Source: UBA12088 sp964568345
GTDB lineage: Bacteria; Patescibacteriota; Minisyncoccia; Phycocordibacterales; UBA12088
DNA length: 42,186 bases
NCBI GenBank assembly: GCA_964568345.1
Contig: CAZMPG010000005.1
Span: forward strand, 1-42,186
Reading direction: 5' to 3'
In this document: positions 32,206 to 40,017 of the stretch, one piece after another
Layout: the number at the start of each line of letters is the position of its first letter
Numbering within the stretch: position 1 is the first letter of the stretch
Notes under the pieces: generated by a model
What the model was told of the DNA's origin: nothing
Databases searched by the model: none
Seen by the model: only the letters and a program-made list of their open reading frames with translations
Made by a program: the position numbers and the translations under genes

Positions 32206-32410
32206 GTGATCCCTCACCCCCCTTGAAACCCCTACGTCATTCTGCGTCTTTGCGAGGAACGACCCGCGGGAGTGACGAAGCAATCCATGATCGTGTTCGC
32301 TATGGTACCGAAATACCCCTCAGATCATGGACTGCTTCCCGCCACCTCTGCTCGCGGCTGAAGGCCTGTGGGCTCGCAGTGACAGCGTGCGGAAGGTGTG
32401 AGCAATTACT
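32206..32410. mobile_element. MITE copy 3
   Basis: This third family member has the core TGTTCGCTATGGTACCGAAA (32294-32313), the left block TTTGCGAGGAACGACC...GACGAAGCAATCC, the right block GGACTGCTTCC..GGCTCGCAGTGACAGCGTG and the right end GGAAGGTGTGAGCAATTAC. The left terminal repeat is worn (GTGATCCCTCACCCCCC), so the left edge is approximate. A short frame starting at ATG 32142, 3 nt after the tsaD stop, runs into it and may be a gene cut by the insertion. No target duplication is visible. Confidence 0.75.
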
Positions 32411-32455
32411 GAACATACTCTAGAGCAGCACGGAAACCTGTGCTACTATCGCGCT

Positions 32456-34699
32456 ATGCACGAGAAGTTTCTGAAGCCCTACGAGCCGCAGGTGTATGAA
32501 GACGTGCTCTATAAGCGCTGGGAGGAGTCGGGGTACTTCAACCCGGATGTGTGTGTCGAACGGGGGGTGTGTGCGGCAGACGCGGAGCCTTTTACGATCG
32601 TTCTGCCACCTCCAAATGTCACCGGCGTACTGCACATCGGACACACGTACGAGGACACACTCCAGGACGCACTCATACGCTTTGCTCGCATGTGCGGCCG
32701 ACGTGCACTCTGGGTTCCCGGTACTGATTCCGCTGCGATAGCAACCCAGGCTCGCGTCGAAAAGAATATCCAGAACGAGGAGAAGAAAACGCGCCACGAC
32801 CTCGGGCGGGAGGAGCTCGTCCGCCGCGTCCATGCATTCGCACGCGAGCACGAGCACATCATTCTCGGCCAGATCCGCAAAGTTGGCGCGTCGCTCGATT
32901 GGTCGCGCTACGCATACACCCTCGATGAACCACGCTATCGCGCGGTCATGACGGCATTCAAGCGCATGTACGATGCGGGCCTCATCTACCGTGGCCACCG
33001 CATCGTGAACTGGGACCCAAAAGGCCAGACGACCATATCGGACGACGAGATCGTGTACAAAGAGGAGTGCACGAAGTTCTACTACTTCCAGTACGGACCG
33101 TTCGTTATTGGCACCGCACGGCCCGAGACCAAGTTTGGCGACAAGTACGTGGTCATGCACCCAGACGACCCGCGGTACGCAGGGTACACACACGGCCAGA
33201 CACTCACCTGCGAGTGGATCAACGGGCCGATCACGGCAACTATTATCAAGGATGAGGCGATTGACATGACCTTCGGCACCGGGGTGATGACCATCACCCC
33301 CTGGCACAGTATGGTTGACTTTGAAATCGCCGAACGCCACAACCTTGCGCGCGAGCAGATCATTGACGCATACGGCAAGCTACTTCCCATAGCCGGCGAG
33401 TTTGCTGGCATGAAGATCGCTGACGCCCGCGACAAGGTGGTCGCAAAACTGCAGGAGAAAGGCCTCGTGGTCAAGGTTGACGACGCATACGCCCACAACA
33501 TCGCAACCGCAGAGCGCTCCGGGGGTATCATTGAGCCGCAGATCATGGAGCAGTGGTTTGTCGCAGTTGATCGGCCGTTCACGCTCACCCACTCGGCCAT
33601 ACGCGGCATTGCTTCCGGTGCGACGGTGACCTTGAAGGAGCTCATGCGCACGGCGGTCGAGCATGGATCGGTCACCGTGCCGCAAGAGGGCTTCCGCAAG
33701 CGGTACTTTCACTGGATCGACAACCTGCATGACTGGTGCATTTCCCGTCAGATATGGTTTGGGCACCGAATCCCCGTGTGGTACAAAAAGTCGAGCGACG
33801 GCACGACGACCGATACGTACTGCGGAGTGACTGCCCCGGAAGGGAGTGACTGGGTGCAGGAGGAAGACGTCCTCGACACGTGGTTCAGCTCTGCACTCTG
33901 GACCTTTTCGACGCTCGGCTGGCCAGAGGATACCCGCGACCTCGCAACATTCCATCCGACAACCTTCATGTCACCAGCCTATGAGATACTCAACCTCTGG
34001 GTATCTCGCATGATCCTCATGAGCGGGTTCCTCCTCGGATCGGCGCCATTCCAAACGGTACTCATCCACGGTGTTGTCCGTGACAAGCAAGGCAGAAAAT
34101 TCAGCAAATCCCTCGGCAATGGGGTCAATCCACTCGATGTGATATCCCAGTATGGTACCGATGCGCTCCGCATGGGCCTCTTGGTGGGTACCGCGGTTGG
34201 GAATGACGTGAGCTTCGATCAGGGCAAGGTGAAGGGCTACAAGAACTTCGCCAACAAACTCTGGAACATTGCACGGTTCGTCCTCACCGCCGCCGACCAG
34301 GCCGGCCTCACTGCACCGGAGCTTCACGCGGATGACCGGGCGATCGCCGAAGAGCTCGCGACGCTCGCGCGCGAGGTGACCGACGACCTCGAGGGCTTCC
34401 GCCTCCACCTCGCGGCGGAGAAGCTTTATCACTACACGTGGCACCGGTTCGCCGATACGATTCTCGAGGAGAGCAAGCCCTTGCTCCAGAGCGCCGATGC
34501 AGAGCGGGTAGCGAGCCGAGCACGCACGCTCTACGAGATGCTCATCATGCAGCTCAAGCTCCTCCACCCCTTTATGCCGTTCGTGACCGAGGAAATCTGG
34601 CAGGCCCTCCCCGAGAAGGAGACCGACCTCCTCATGGTGGCGAAGTGGCCCGTGTACGAAGAGGTGAGAGATAAGAGAAAAGAGGAAAGTAAAAAGTAA
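32456..34699 (+). CDS. valS: valine--tRNA ligase
   Basis: ValRS charges tRNA-Val. The 747-residue protein has PPPNVTGVLHIGHTYEDTLQ (HIGH motif), an editing domain from about residue 215 (GTARPETKFGDKYVVMHPDD, FGTGVMTITPWHSMVDFEIA), WCISRQIWFGHRIPVWY, DVLDTWFSSALW and GRKFSKSLGNGVNPLD (KMSKS as KFSKS), then an anticodon-binding helical domain. The bacterial C-terminal coiled coil is missing, so it is about 200 residues short. The usual PGTDHAGIATQ reads PGTDSAAIATQ. ATG 32456 lies 6 nt after TACTAT (32444-32449). The last residues (RDKRKEESKK) are encoded by the arm of an inverted repeat. Confidence 0.95.
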   Translation: MHEKFLKPYEPQVYEDVLYKRWEESGYFNPDVCVERGVCAADAEPFTIVLPPPNVTGVLHIGHTYEDTLQDALIRFARMCGRRALWVPGTDSAAIATQARVEKNIQNEEKKTRHDLGREELVRRVHAFAREHEHIILGQIRKVGASLDWSRYAYTLDEPRYRAVMTAFKRMYDAGLIYRGHRIVNWDPKGQTTISDDEIVYKEECTKFYYFQYGPFVIGTARPETKFGDKYVVMHPDDPRYAGYTHGQTLTCEWINGPITATIIKDEAIDMTFGTGVMTITPWHSMVDFEIAERHNLAREQIIDAYGKLLPIAGEFAGMKIADARDKVVAKLQEKGLVVKVDDAYAHNIATAERSGGIIEPQIMEQWFVAVDRPFTLTHSAIRGIASGATVTLKELMRTAVEHGSVTVPQEGFRKRYFHWIDNLHDWCISRQIWFGHRIPVWYKKSSDGTTTDTYCGVTAPEGSDWVQEEDVLDTWFSSALWTFSTLGWPEDTRDLATFHPTTFMSPAYEILNLWVSRMILMSGFLLGSAPFQTVLIHGVVRDKQGRKFSKSLGNGVNPLDVISQYGTDALRMGLLVGTAVGNDVSFDQGKVKGYKNFANKLWNIARFVLTAADQAGLTAPELHADDRAIAEELATLAREVTDDLEGFRLHLAAEKLYHYTWHRFADTILEESKPLLQSADAERVASRARTLYEMLIMQLKLLHPFMPFVTEEIWQALPEKETDLLMVAKWPVYEEVRDKRKEESKK

Positions 34700-34766
34700 A
34701 AAGAGAAAAGAAGCAGCGCATCACCAATCCGTTCTTTTCTCTTTTTACTTTCCTCTTTTCTCTCAC
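34664..34766. repeat. polypurine/polypyrimidine inverted repeat behind valS
   Basis: The left arm (34664-34710, purine-rich, GTGAGAG...AGAAAAG) and right arm (34734-34766, CTTTTCTC...CTCTCAC) are complementary over about 33 bp once two small left-arm insertions are looped out. The inner 15 bp GTAAAAAGAGAAAAG pair exactly. The left arm encodes the last codons of valS. The right arm matches 15836-15863. It can act as a terminator. Confidence 0.75.
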
Positions 34767-34816
34767 TGTGCACAACACTAGCAGAGCCGCTGTGTGCGAC
34801 CTGGTACACTAGTACC

Positions 34817-35575
34817 ATGGCGCACGGCCTCACGATTGTGTACGCACTCCTCGGGGGTATCGTGCCCGCACTCCTCTGGCTCTGGTTCTTCCTCCGCGAG
34901 GATGCGCGGCACCCGGAGCCGAAGTGGCTCATCCTCGCCGCTTTCCTCTGCGGCATGCTCGCGGTCATCCTTGCGCTCCCTATCGAAATGCTCCTCAAGT
35001 GCGTTGCGGTGGGGAGCTGGCCTGTGGGAGGAGCGCTCCTCCACCCCATCGACACCCTTGAGTACTGCCGCACCCTCCCCGACACCAACCCAGTCCTCCT
35101 CTGGGCCGCGGCAGAGGAGCTCCTCAAGTACTTCGTCGCGGTGGCGGTCATCCTTTGGCGCCGCGCGGTAGATGAGCCGATAGATGCGATGGTCTACCTC
35201 CTCACCGTCGCACTCGGCTTCGCAGCGCTCGAAACCGGCCTCTTCCTCATGGGGCCGCTCGGCAAGGGCGACATCACGGGTGGCATCCTGACCGGCAATC
35301 TCCGCTTCATGGGCGCGGCACTTCTCCACACACTCGCGAGCGCCACGGTCGGCTTTTCACTCGCCGCCTCGTTCTACCGGGGCGCAGTGGTACAGTTCTT
35401 CTCGCTATGCACAGGACTTATCCTCGCCATTCTGTTGCATGCCCTGTTCAACCACCATATAATTGCTTCTAGTGGCGAACAGACGGCGATCGTCTTCTTC
35501 GCGGTCTGGCTCGGCATCATTGCACTTTTCGCACTCTTTGAGCGAGCAAAGGTGATTATTGGCCCCCACACATAA
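34817..35575 (+). CDS. prsW: PrsW-family intramembrane metalloprotease
   Basis: This 252-residue protein has about eight membrane helices and the PrsW/CAAX-like metal motifs: LLWAAAEELLKYFVAVAVI (EExxK), FMGAALLHTLASATVGF (His) and LLHALFNHHI (His...Asn-His). PrsW cleaves membrane-bound anti-sigma factors or other single-pass proteins; the substrate is not known here. The start ATG 34817 lies 6 nt after TACACT (34805-34810). The stop is 7 nt before the Hsp20 gene, so they are probably co-transcribed, which would link membrane proteolysis to protein-stress protection. Confidence 0.87.
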   Translation: MAHGLTIVYALLGGIVPALLWLWFFLREDARHPEPKWLILAAFLCGMLAVILALPIEMLLKCVAVGSWPVGGALLHPIDTLEYCRTLPDTNPVLLWAAAEELLKYFVAVAVILWRRAVDEPIDAMVYLLTVALGFAALETGLFLMGPLGKGDITGGILTGNLRFMGAALLHTLASATVGFSLAASFYRGAVVQFFSLCTGLILAILLHALFNHHIIASSGEQTAIVFFAVWLGIIALFALFERAKVIIGPHT

Positions 35576-35582
35576 CACGCAT

Positions 35583-36125
35583 ATGCCCAAACCAAAGCAG
35601 TCGTTCTTCCAGCGCCTTACTGGAGCAGTCAACGTAGACGATGGATACGACGACGGGTACGAGGACGAGGCACCCGCTCCGCGCCAGCGTGAGCAGCGCG
35701 AGCAGCAGCCGTCCTACAACGGTAGGCGCGCCGCTGCCCCACAGCCTGCCCCGCGCGAGGAGCAGGAAGATCGCTGGGCCGAGGACGACGCTGTGGAGGG
35801 CCAACTCACCGTGGATGTTTTCCAGACGCCCGATGAGATCGTGATACGGAGCATCGTCGCAGGAGTGAAGCCCGACGACCTCGACGTCGCTATCTCGCGC
35901 GACATGGTGACGATTCGCGGCAACCGCGAGGAGCACAAGGAGGTCTCTGACGACAACTACTTCCACAAGGAGCTCTACTGGGGCGCGTTCTCGCGCACCG
36001 TCCTCCTCCCCGCTGAGGTCGAGGTCGAGATGGCACAAGCTTCCGAGAAGTATGGCCTCCTTACCATCCGCCTTCCCAAGATAGACAAAGAAAAGCAGAC
36101 GAAGCTCAAGGTCAAGTCGAACTAG
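35583..36125 (+). CDS. small heat-shock protein, Hsp20/alpha-crystallin family
   Basis: The 180-residue chaperone has an N-terminal acidic, Gln/Arg/Pro-rich disordered region (residues 15-70) and an alpha-crystallin domain: GQLTVDVFQTPDEIVIRSIV, AGVKPDDLDVAISRDMVTIR, GNREE and FHKELYWGAFSRTVLLPAEV, ending with YGLLTIRLPK, the ACD C-terminal strand. The IxI-type tail motif is missing; it ends in KQTKLKVKSN. No ribosome site is seen before ATG 35583; it starts 7 nt after prsW and may depend on coupling. It prevents aggregation of unfolding proteins without ATP. Confidence 0.9.
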   Translation: MPKPKQSFFQRLTGAVNVDDGYDDGYEDEAPAPRQREQREQQPSYNGRRAAAPQPAPREEQEDRWAEDDAVEGQLTVDVFQTPDEIVIRSIVAGVKPDDLDVAISRDMVTIRGNREEHKEVSDDNYFHKELYWGAFSRTVLLPAEVEVEMAQASEKYGLLTIRLPKIDKEKQTKLKVKSN

Positions 36126-36189
36126 CGACCACATCGCCCGCGCTCTGCACCCCGTACACGTATCCCTGTATACGGGCGTATGCAGAGAG

Positions 36190-36227
36190 ATACCACCATA
36201 CCGCCCTCTTGGGCGGTATGGTGGTAT
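36190..36227. repeat. perfect 17-bp-arm hairpin between hsp20 and tRNA-Phe
   Basis: ATACCACCATACCGCCC (36190-36206) and its exact complement (36211-36227) surround TCTT. It lies 2 nt past the tRNA-Phe 3' end on the minus strand. There is no T tract. The 17 exact base pairs suggest recent origin or strong selection, perhaps as a tRNA 3'-processing or transcript-end structure. Confidence 0.85.
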
Positions 36228-36229
36228 GG

Positions 36230-36302
36230 TGCTGGGGGGCGGGCTCGAACCGCCGACCACTCGCTCTTCAGGCGAATGCTCTACCAACTGAGCTACCCCA
36301 GC
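36230..36302 (-). tRNA. tRNA-Phe (anticodon GAA)
   Basis: Acceptor GCTGGGG/CCCCAGC, D arm TAGCTCAGTTGGTAGAGC, anticodon stem TTCGC/GCGAG around CTGAAGA giving GAA, T arm GGCGG-TTCGAGC-CCGCC. CCA is not fully encoded (ACC follows). On its strand it is followed at once by the 17-bp hairpin. Confidence 0.95.
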
Positions 36303-36384
36303 AAAATTGCCTTTGGTGCTTCTTTCTGGATGATTCTACCCTGTATCGTGCCGTGGAGCAACCCGACCGCACTTACCCGCGCAC

Positions 36385-36675
36385 CTACTCACTCCGCCCA
36401 CGAAGCATGGTTGAGAGTGCAGCAGCAGGTATCTCTTTGAGGTCACCGATACCCTGCTGGAGCTGCTCGTACGTCTTCCGTGCGTCGTTGACGTAGTCCT
36501 CGAGGTAGTACCGGTACACAAAGAGCGGCACGCCGATCATCACCGCGTAGAAGAGGATGGTGCCGAGCACCTGGAGCTGCCCCGCGCGCCGTATCTTGCG
36601 GAGGAGCTTGTAGTTCTCCTGCGTGAGGCGCAGGTTCTCCCGCACCATCTCCCCGAGCTGCTCCTGATCCATCAT
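36385..36675 (-). CDS. small membrane protein with coiled coil
   Basis: This 96-residue protein has an N-terminal helical coiled-coil region (LGEMVRENLRLTQENYKLL), one membrane helix (LQVLGTILFYAVMIGVPLFV) and a charged C-terminal helix (YLEDYVNDARKTYEQLQQG). I do not know the family; this helix-TM-helix layout is common in small CPR membrane proteins of unknown role. Two start codons in tandem (ATGATG) lie 6 nt after TAATAC, a weak leaderless signal. It is transcribed towards tRNA-Phe and divergently from the next small membrane protein; both are envelope proteins of unknown function. Confidence 0.7.
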   Translation of the reverse strand: MMDQEQLGEMVRENLRLTQENYKLLRKIRRAGQLQVLGTILFYAVMIGVPLFVYRYYLEDYVNDARKTYEQLQQGIGDLKEIPAAALSTMLRGRSE

Positions 36676-36795
36676 CAGATGGTATTAAACCACGAGATAC
36701 GCGCCACCGTACAGGCCGGCTACCCACACTCCACCGCGCAAGGTCTAGCCACCTACCGCATGCCCTCACGTGCCGCACTGGGGTATACTTGCGGT

Positions 36796-37071
36796 ATGGG
36801 CCCCTCAAGCAACGAGACGCGAGAAGCCGGGTACATAGGACTCATTGTACTTTTACTTGCGGCTGCCGTTACCGTAACGCTCTTTATCCGCGTGTACATC
36901 ACACCGCGCACCACCACCTCCGCACCACGCGACGACCTCGAAACCGAAGTCACCGGTACAACGAGTGCCCGCACCGAGCTTGAGCGGTACCGTGCGGATA
37001 TCGACGCCGCGCTGAGCGTGCAGGGCGTGGTGCAAGCGCACCAGGAAGCGGAACAAACTGCGCAACCGTGA
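36796..37071 (+). CDS. small single-pass membrane protein
   Basis: This 91-residue protein has a membrane helix near the N-terminus (YIGLIVLLLAAAVTVTLFI), then a Thr-rich, acidic extracellular or cytosolic tail (TTTSAPRDDLETEVTGTTS) and an amphipathic helix (ARTELERYRADIDAALSVQG). ATG 36796 lies exactly 6 nt after TATACT (36784-36789) with no ribosome site; upstream codons of the open frame are rejected. No family was recognised. It is close to, and in line with, the DUF457-like hydrolase gene 88 nt downstream. Confidence 0.7.
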   Translation: MGPSSNETREAGYIGLIVLLLAAAVTVTLFIRVYITPRTTTSAPRDDLETEVTGTTSARTELERYRADIDAALSVQGVVQAHQEAEQTAQP

Positions 37072-37159
37072 CGACGCACCAGATGCCCGTACAGCGAGGA
37101 AGCTGCACGACGACGGGCACAGAGCGCGGGAGGGTGGTGCGTAGGGTGCAGAGGAGCAT

Positions 37160-37699
37160 ATGGACATCATCTCTCACGGACTCTATGGCGGCATAGCGTT
37201 TGGCAGGGGAAGCAAGCGAGACTACCTGCTCGCCTTCCTCTTCGGGATTGCTCCCGATCTGCTCTCGTTTGGCGTATTCTTCGTGCTAGCGGCATTCGGC
37301 ATCGGCGGTGGGCTGCCGCACCGCGACTGGCAGGGGCCACCCGCCGCTTCGGACATCCCCGCGTACGTTACAACGCTCTACCACTACACTCACAGCCTGG
37401 TGATCTTTGCGTTCGTATTCCTGCTCGTATGGGTGGCGCGGGGCAAGCCATGGAAGGCTCTCGGAGCATGGGGGCTCCACATCCTCGTGGACATCCCGAC
37501 GCACAGCAGCGCATTCTTCCCGACGCCGTTCCTCTGGCCGCTCTCACCCCTTACGGTGAGTGGGGTAAGCTGGGGTACGTGGTGGATTTTCATACCGAAC
37601 TGGCTCCTCATCGCAACACTCTACGGAGTGTGGTGGCACAGGCGATGCCGACAGGGACCGGCCGCACACCGCTCGGATGGGTATCCGCCTCCCCTGTAG
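37160..37699 (+). CDS. membrane-bound metal-dependent hydrolase (DUF457/YdjM-like)
   Basis: This 179-residue protein has about four membrane helices and the motifs of the YdjM/DUF457 family: MDIISHGLYGGIAFG (His near the start), FGIAPDLLSFGVF (Asp), YHYTHSLVIFAFVF (His) and LHILVDIPTHS (His..Asp..His), together a probable metal site. The natural substrate of the family is unknown; some members are linked to DNA damage regulons. A GAGGAG ribosome site precedes ATG 37160. Its C-terminus (HRRCRQGPAAHRSDGYPPPL) is proline- and arginine-rich. It marks the end of the high-GC core; lower-GC accessory sequence follows. Confidence 0.82.
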   Translation: MDIISHGLYGGIAFGRGSKRDYLLAFLFGIAPDLLSFGVFFVLAAFGIGGGLPHRDWQGPPAASDIPAYVTTLYHYTHSLVIFAFVFLLVWVARGKPWKALGAWGLHILVDIPTHSSAFFPTPFLWPLSPLTVSGVSWGTWWIFIPNWLLIATLYGVWWHRRCRQGPAAHRSDGYPPPL

Positions 37700-37760
37700 C
37701 GTGCTGTTTCAGACCGGGGTGCTGCGACAGGACCTGCCTCAATCCAAGAGCCACAAGGAC

Positions 37761-37887
37761 ATGAGTATCAAGACATTCGCCAAATATCTCCTCAGGCACG
37801 GCACGCTCACCGGGCAGCGCGAGGTGCTCTCACGCATCAAGATGCAGGATGTTGCTCAAGGACAAGGCGCTTGCGATTGAACAATGA
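37761..37887 (+). pseudogene. remnant of serine recombinase C-terminus
   Basis: From ATG 37761 the frame reads MSIKTFAKYLLRHGTLTGQR-EVLSRIK, then breaks; a second frame continues MLLKDKALAIEQ to TGA 37885-37887. Joined, this resembles, from memory, the tail of CPR serine recombinases (F.KY.L..GTL..QREVLSC.K..L.LKDK...IE). AAGGAC precedes the ATG. It is a short decayed fragment next to the unknown gene and the IS element, so it may mark an old integrated element. The match is from pattern memory only. Confidence 0.45.
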
Positions 37888-38568
37888 TCAGGATCGGGGA
37901 CGTCTCTGGAAAATATTGAGGGGCGTATAGATATATGTGATCTCAGCGTCGGATGCCATATTGATATACCCGAAGCGCATACTGAAAGCCACATCCTTCT
38001 GTGGTTTTTTCTTTCTCTGCAAACTCGCGAAGGAGTGCGGACCGATGATTGACCCGTGCAGATCAGCGGCAAGACGCATGCCGTCCATGGCAAATGGATG
38101 GTTGGCCATTAGGTTAGGGTTAAGCGGCAGATTATGAATGAAGAAATCCACAAACAGCCGAGTGTTATCATTGAAATCTTTGTCTTTAAACGGTGATATC
38201 ATCATCGCCTCGTGCCAGGTCTTCACCTTGCCTGGAGGAACTAAGTCCTTGGCCTTGCTCGCAGCAAGACCGGTTATGGTGAAGTAGTGTAGGTAGCCCG
38301 AACGGTCGTTATCTACCAAATCCCATAGCGTGGTAGCATCGAAGAAAATATGCTCGTGCCTGCCGGATATGTGAAGTCTAAAATCTGAAGGAATGGCGAT
38401 ATGGTCGTATCCCTTCAACATTTCAACTGCTACATTCGGCCGCAACAGATGGACTTCATTTTCTAGGGCAATGAGCGGAAACGTATTCGTTATCTCTATA
38501 CCGAGCATCTTGGGACCAGGAAATACCTGATCGCGCAAGAACGCCATCATGCCATTTTTCACATGCAA
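37888..38568 (-). CDS. hypothetical protein in accessory region
   Basis: This protein of about 220 residues is not recognised. It reads as a soluble alpha/beta protein: MLGIEITNTFPLIALENEVH, FRLHISGRHEHIFFDATTLW, GYLHYFTITGLAASKAKDL, RLFVDFFIHNLPLNPNLMA and a C-terminal strand region. The middle has an ILHISG..HEHIFF segment that may be a metal or nucleotide site. The start is uncertain: TTG 38568, GTG 38562 and tandem ATG near 38550 are all in frame with no good ribosome site. Base composition is lower-GC than the core genes, and it lies between a recombinase remnant and an IS element, so horizontal origin is likely. Confidence 0.55.
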   Translation of the reverse strand: MHVKNGMMAFLRDQVFPGPKMLGIEITNTFPLIALENEVHLLRPNVAVEMLKGYDHIAIPSDFRLHISGRHEHIFFDATTLWDLVDNDRSGYLHYFTITGLAASKAKDLVPPGKVKTWHEAMMISPFKDKDFNDNTRLFVDFFIHNLPLNPNLMANHPFAMDGMRLAADLHGSIIGPHSFASLQRKKKPQKDVAFSMRFGYINMASDAEITYIYTPLNIFQRRPRS

Positions 38569-38594
38569 TCATTTAACCACATAGTGATGGAAAA

Positions 38595-38649
38595 CGGCAG
38601 GTTCGATTCTCGGAGGGGTACTCCATTTTGAGAGCTGAAAAAACAGCTC
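38595..38649 (+). other. tRNA 3'-end-like fragment and small hairpin
   Basis: GGCAGGTTCGATTCTCGG followed by GGGTACTCCA has the order of a T arm plus acceptor 3' strand, but the T stem pairs poorly, so it is at best a decayed tRNA end or attachment-site remnant. A GAGCTG/CAGCTC hairpin with an A6 loop follows (38632-38649). The region from 38650 to 38923 holds one further perfect palindrome (GGTGTGCGCG-CA-CGCGCACACC, 38849-38870) and no convincing gene. Confidence 0.3.
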
Positions 38650-38931
38650 AAATTATGAGGTCTCCGCATCGGCCTTGATCGTTGTGTAGAAATACTGACC
38701 TTTGCGCGAACCTTCTTTGAAGGACGATGAACATGCCATGGTATGCTCACGCGCCGATCACGTGGTGATGCGAACGCGAAGCGTACGCTCGACGCCAGTA
38801 CTCCCGCCTCGGGTCGCTCCAGCCTCACTCCGGTACGCTCGCTCTTACGGTGTGCGCGCACGCGCACACCCCGAGAGGGCACTCTGATAGAAAAGAGGGA
38901 GCTGCTCTCATGTTTGAGGAGCAAAATATTA

Positions 38932-40017
38932 GGGATGTTCCATTTATTTCTGTGTATCACATGAGCCATTGCACGTCACCGAACGTTTGAGTCGAAGAAA
39001 TGCGGTGGCGCGGAGAAGTAGCGACTCTGGTGTCCGGGCGGTACGCGTCGCTTTGCGCACCAACTTGCCTGACGACTCCATGGCGTTGGTGGTGGTCGGT
39101 AGACTAAAGTCGGGATACGTGAGATATGCACGAAAGTCATCTTCGCGAAGCAAGAGTTCTTTCACATGTTTGCGTACATATGCGGGGCACGAAGGGTCGT
39201 TGGCGTACTGTTTAAGCAAAGTTCGCGCATGACGATAGTTCTTCGAATCGTCGGACAGAATGACACGCGCAGCTTCAAGCACGCGTTCGCGTATCGCACT
39301 GCCTCTTGTGCGGTATCGGCGCATACCCTTGCCGCGCACCAGAGACGCAAGGAGGTGAAAGTGACACCGTTGGTATACCCATCCGTTACGTGCAGCCAGT
39401 TCAGGAAATCAGGGCAAACCATCGGAAACAAGCGCTCGAATCTGCTTCCTAACCGCTTTTGGCAGGGCATCGAAGATGTTGCTCCACACACTAAGGCGCT
39501 CTCGACCTTTGACAAGCACTGGATCAAGGAAATACATGTGGCGAGACCGTACGGGCTTCACTGCCATGAGGTACAACACCCACTCTCTTCGCTCAAACGT
39601 GAAGTACACACCATCGACAACAAGTGCGTACGGACCGGGTGGAAGACGTGTTGGAGGTTCGGCAACGAACGATTTGAGTGCGTGTTCAAAGCGTCTCGCA
39701 ATACCACTTCGCCTCAGTGTGCCAAAGTGCGAACCCTCATCACAGATCGTGTGACCATCAAGGAGAACGCGTTTCAAAGTGCTCGTGCCGCACGTTTCGG
39801 CTTAGGTCCACGTCGCTTCTTTCTAATACTCCAGGTGCGCTTGCAATGAGTACATTGTCTTCTCCGCTGGCCGAAACGTCGCACCAAAGCGTTGCAGCAG
39901 GGAGATTTCGCGTGTCGAGGTGCCATACACGGCAACTGTGCACGAAATCAAACAAAAAAGCCCGTGGCTAAAACTTAGCATGACTCTATGTATCAACAGA
40001 AATTAGTGGAACATCCC
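38932..40017 (-). mobile_element. IS256-family-like insertion sequence with 8-bp target duplication
   Basis: The 1086-bp element starts GGGATGTTCCATTTATTTCT and ends with the imperfect complement (AGAAATTAGTGGAACATCCC), about 25-bp terminal inverted repeats. It is flanked by perfect 8-bp direct repeats AAATATTA (38924-38931 and 40018-40025), the duplication length typical of IS256-type elements. It carries one transposase frame on the minus strand, which runs into the left terminal repeat. Confidence 0.9.
38944..39926 (-). pseudogene. IS256/IS1249-type DDE transposase, broken
   Basis: The protein begins at ATG 39926: MAPRHAKSPCCNALVRRFGQ then RRRQCTHCKRTWSIRKKRRG, a two-CxxC-like zinc finger. 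The frame shifts near 39786 (one base short in a CTTTG run) into VLLDGHTICDEGSHFGTLRR. The DDE core follows: YALVVDGVYFTF (first Asp), RALVSDGLP (second Asp), in-frame TGA at 39409-39411, then FPELAARNGWVYQRCHFHLL (CxH), and SLPTTTNAMESSGKLVR (Glu). The last residues lie in the terminal repeat. Two defects make it a pseudogene unless the element is rescued in trans. The zinc finger plus QRCHFH pattern suggests an IS1249-like branch of IS256. Confidence 0.85.

Noticed and set aside
38559..38969. 136-codon minus-strand ORF left of the IS
   Set aside because: It runs across the IS boundary and target duplication and has no protein-like pattern.
39409..39411. UGA recoded as glycine, as in some CPR groups
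   Set aside because: Several genes use TGA as true stop, including ATGA overlaps (7581, 10944) and murD; a nonsense mutation in an IS is simpler.
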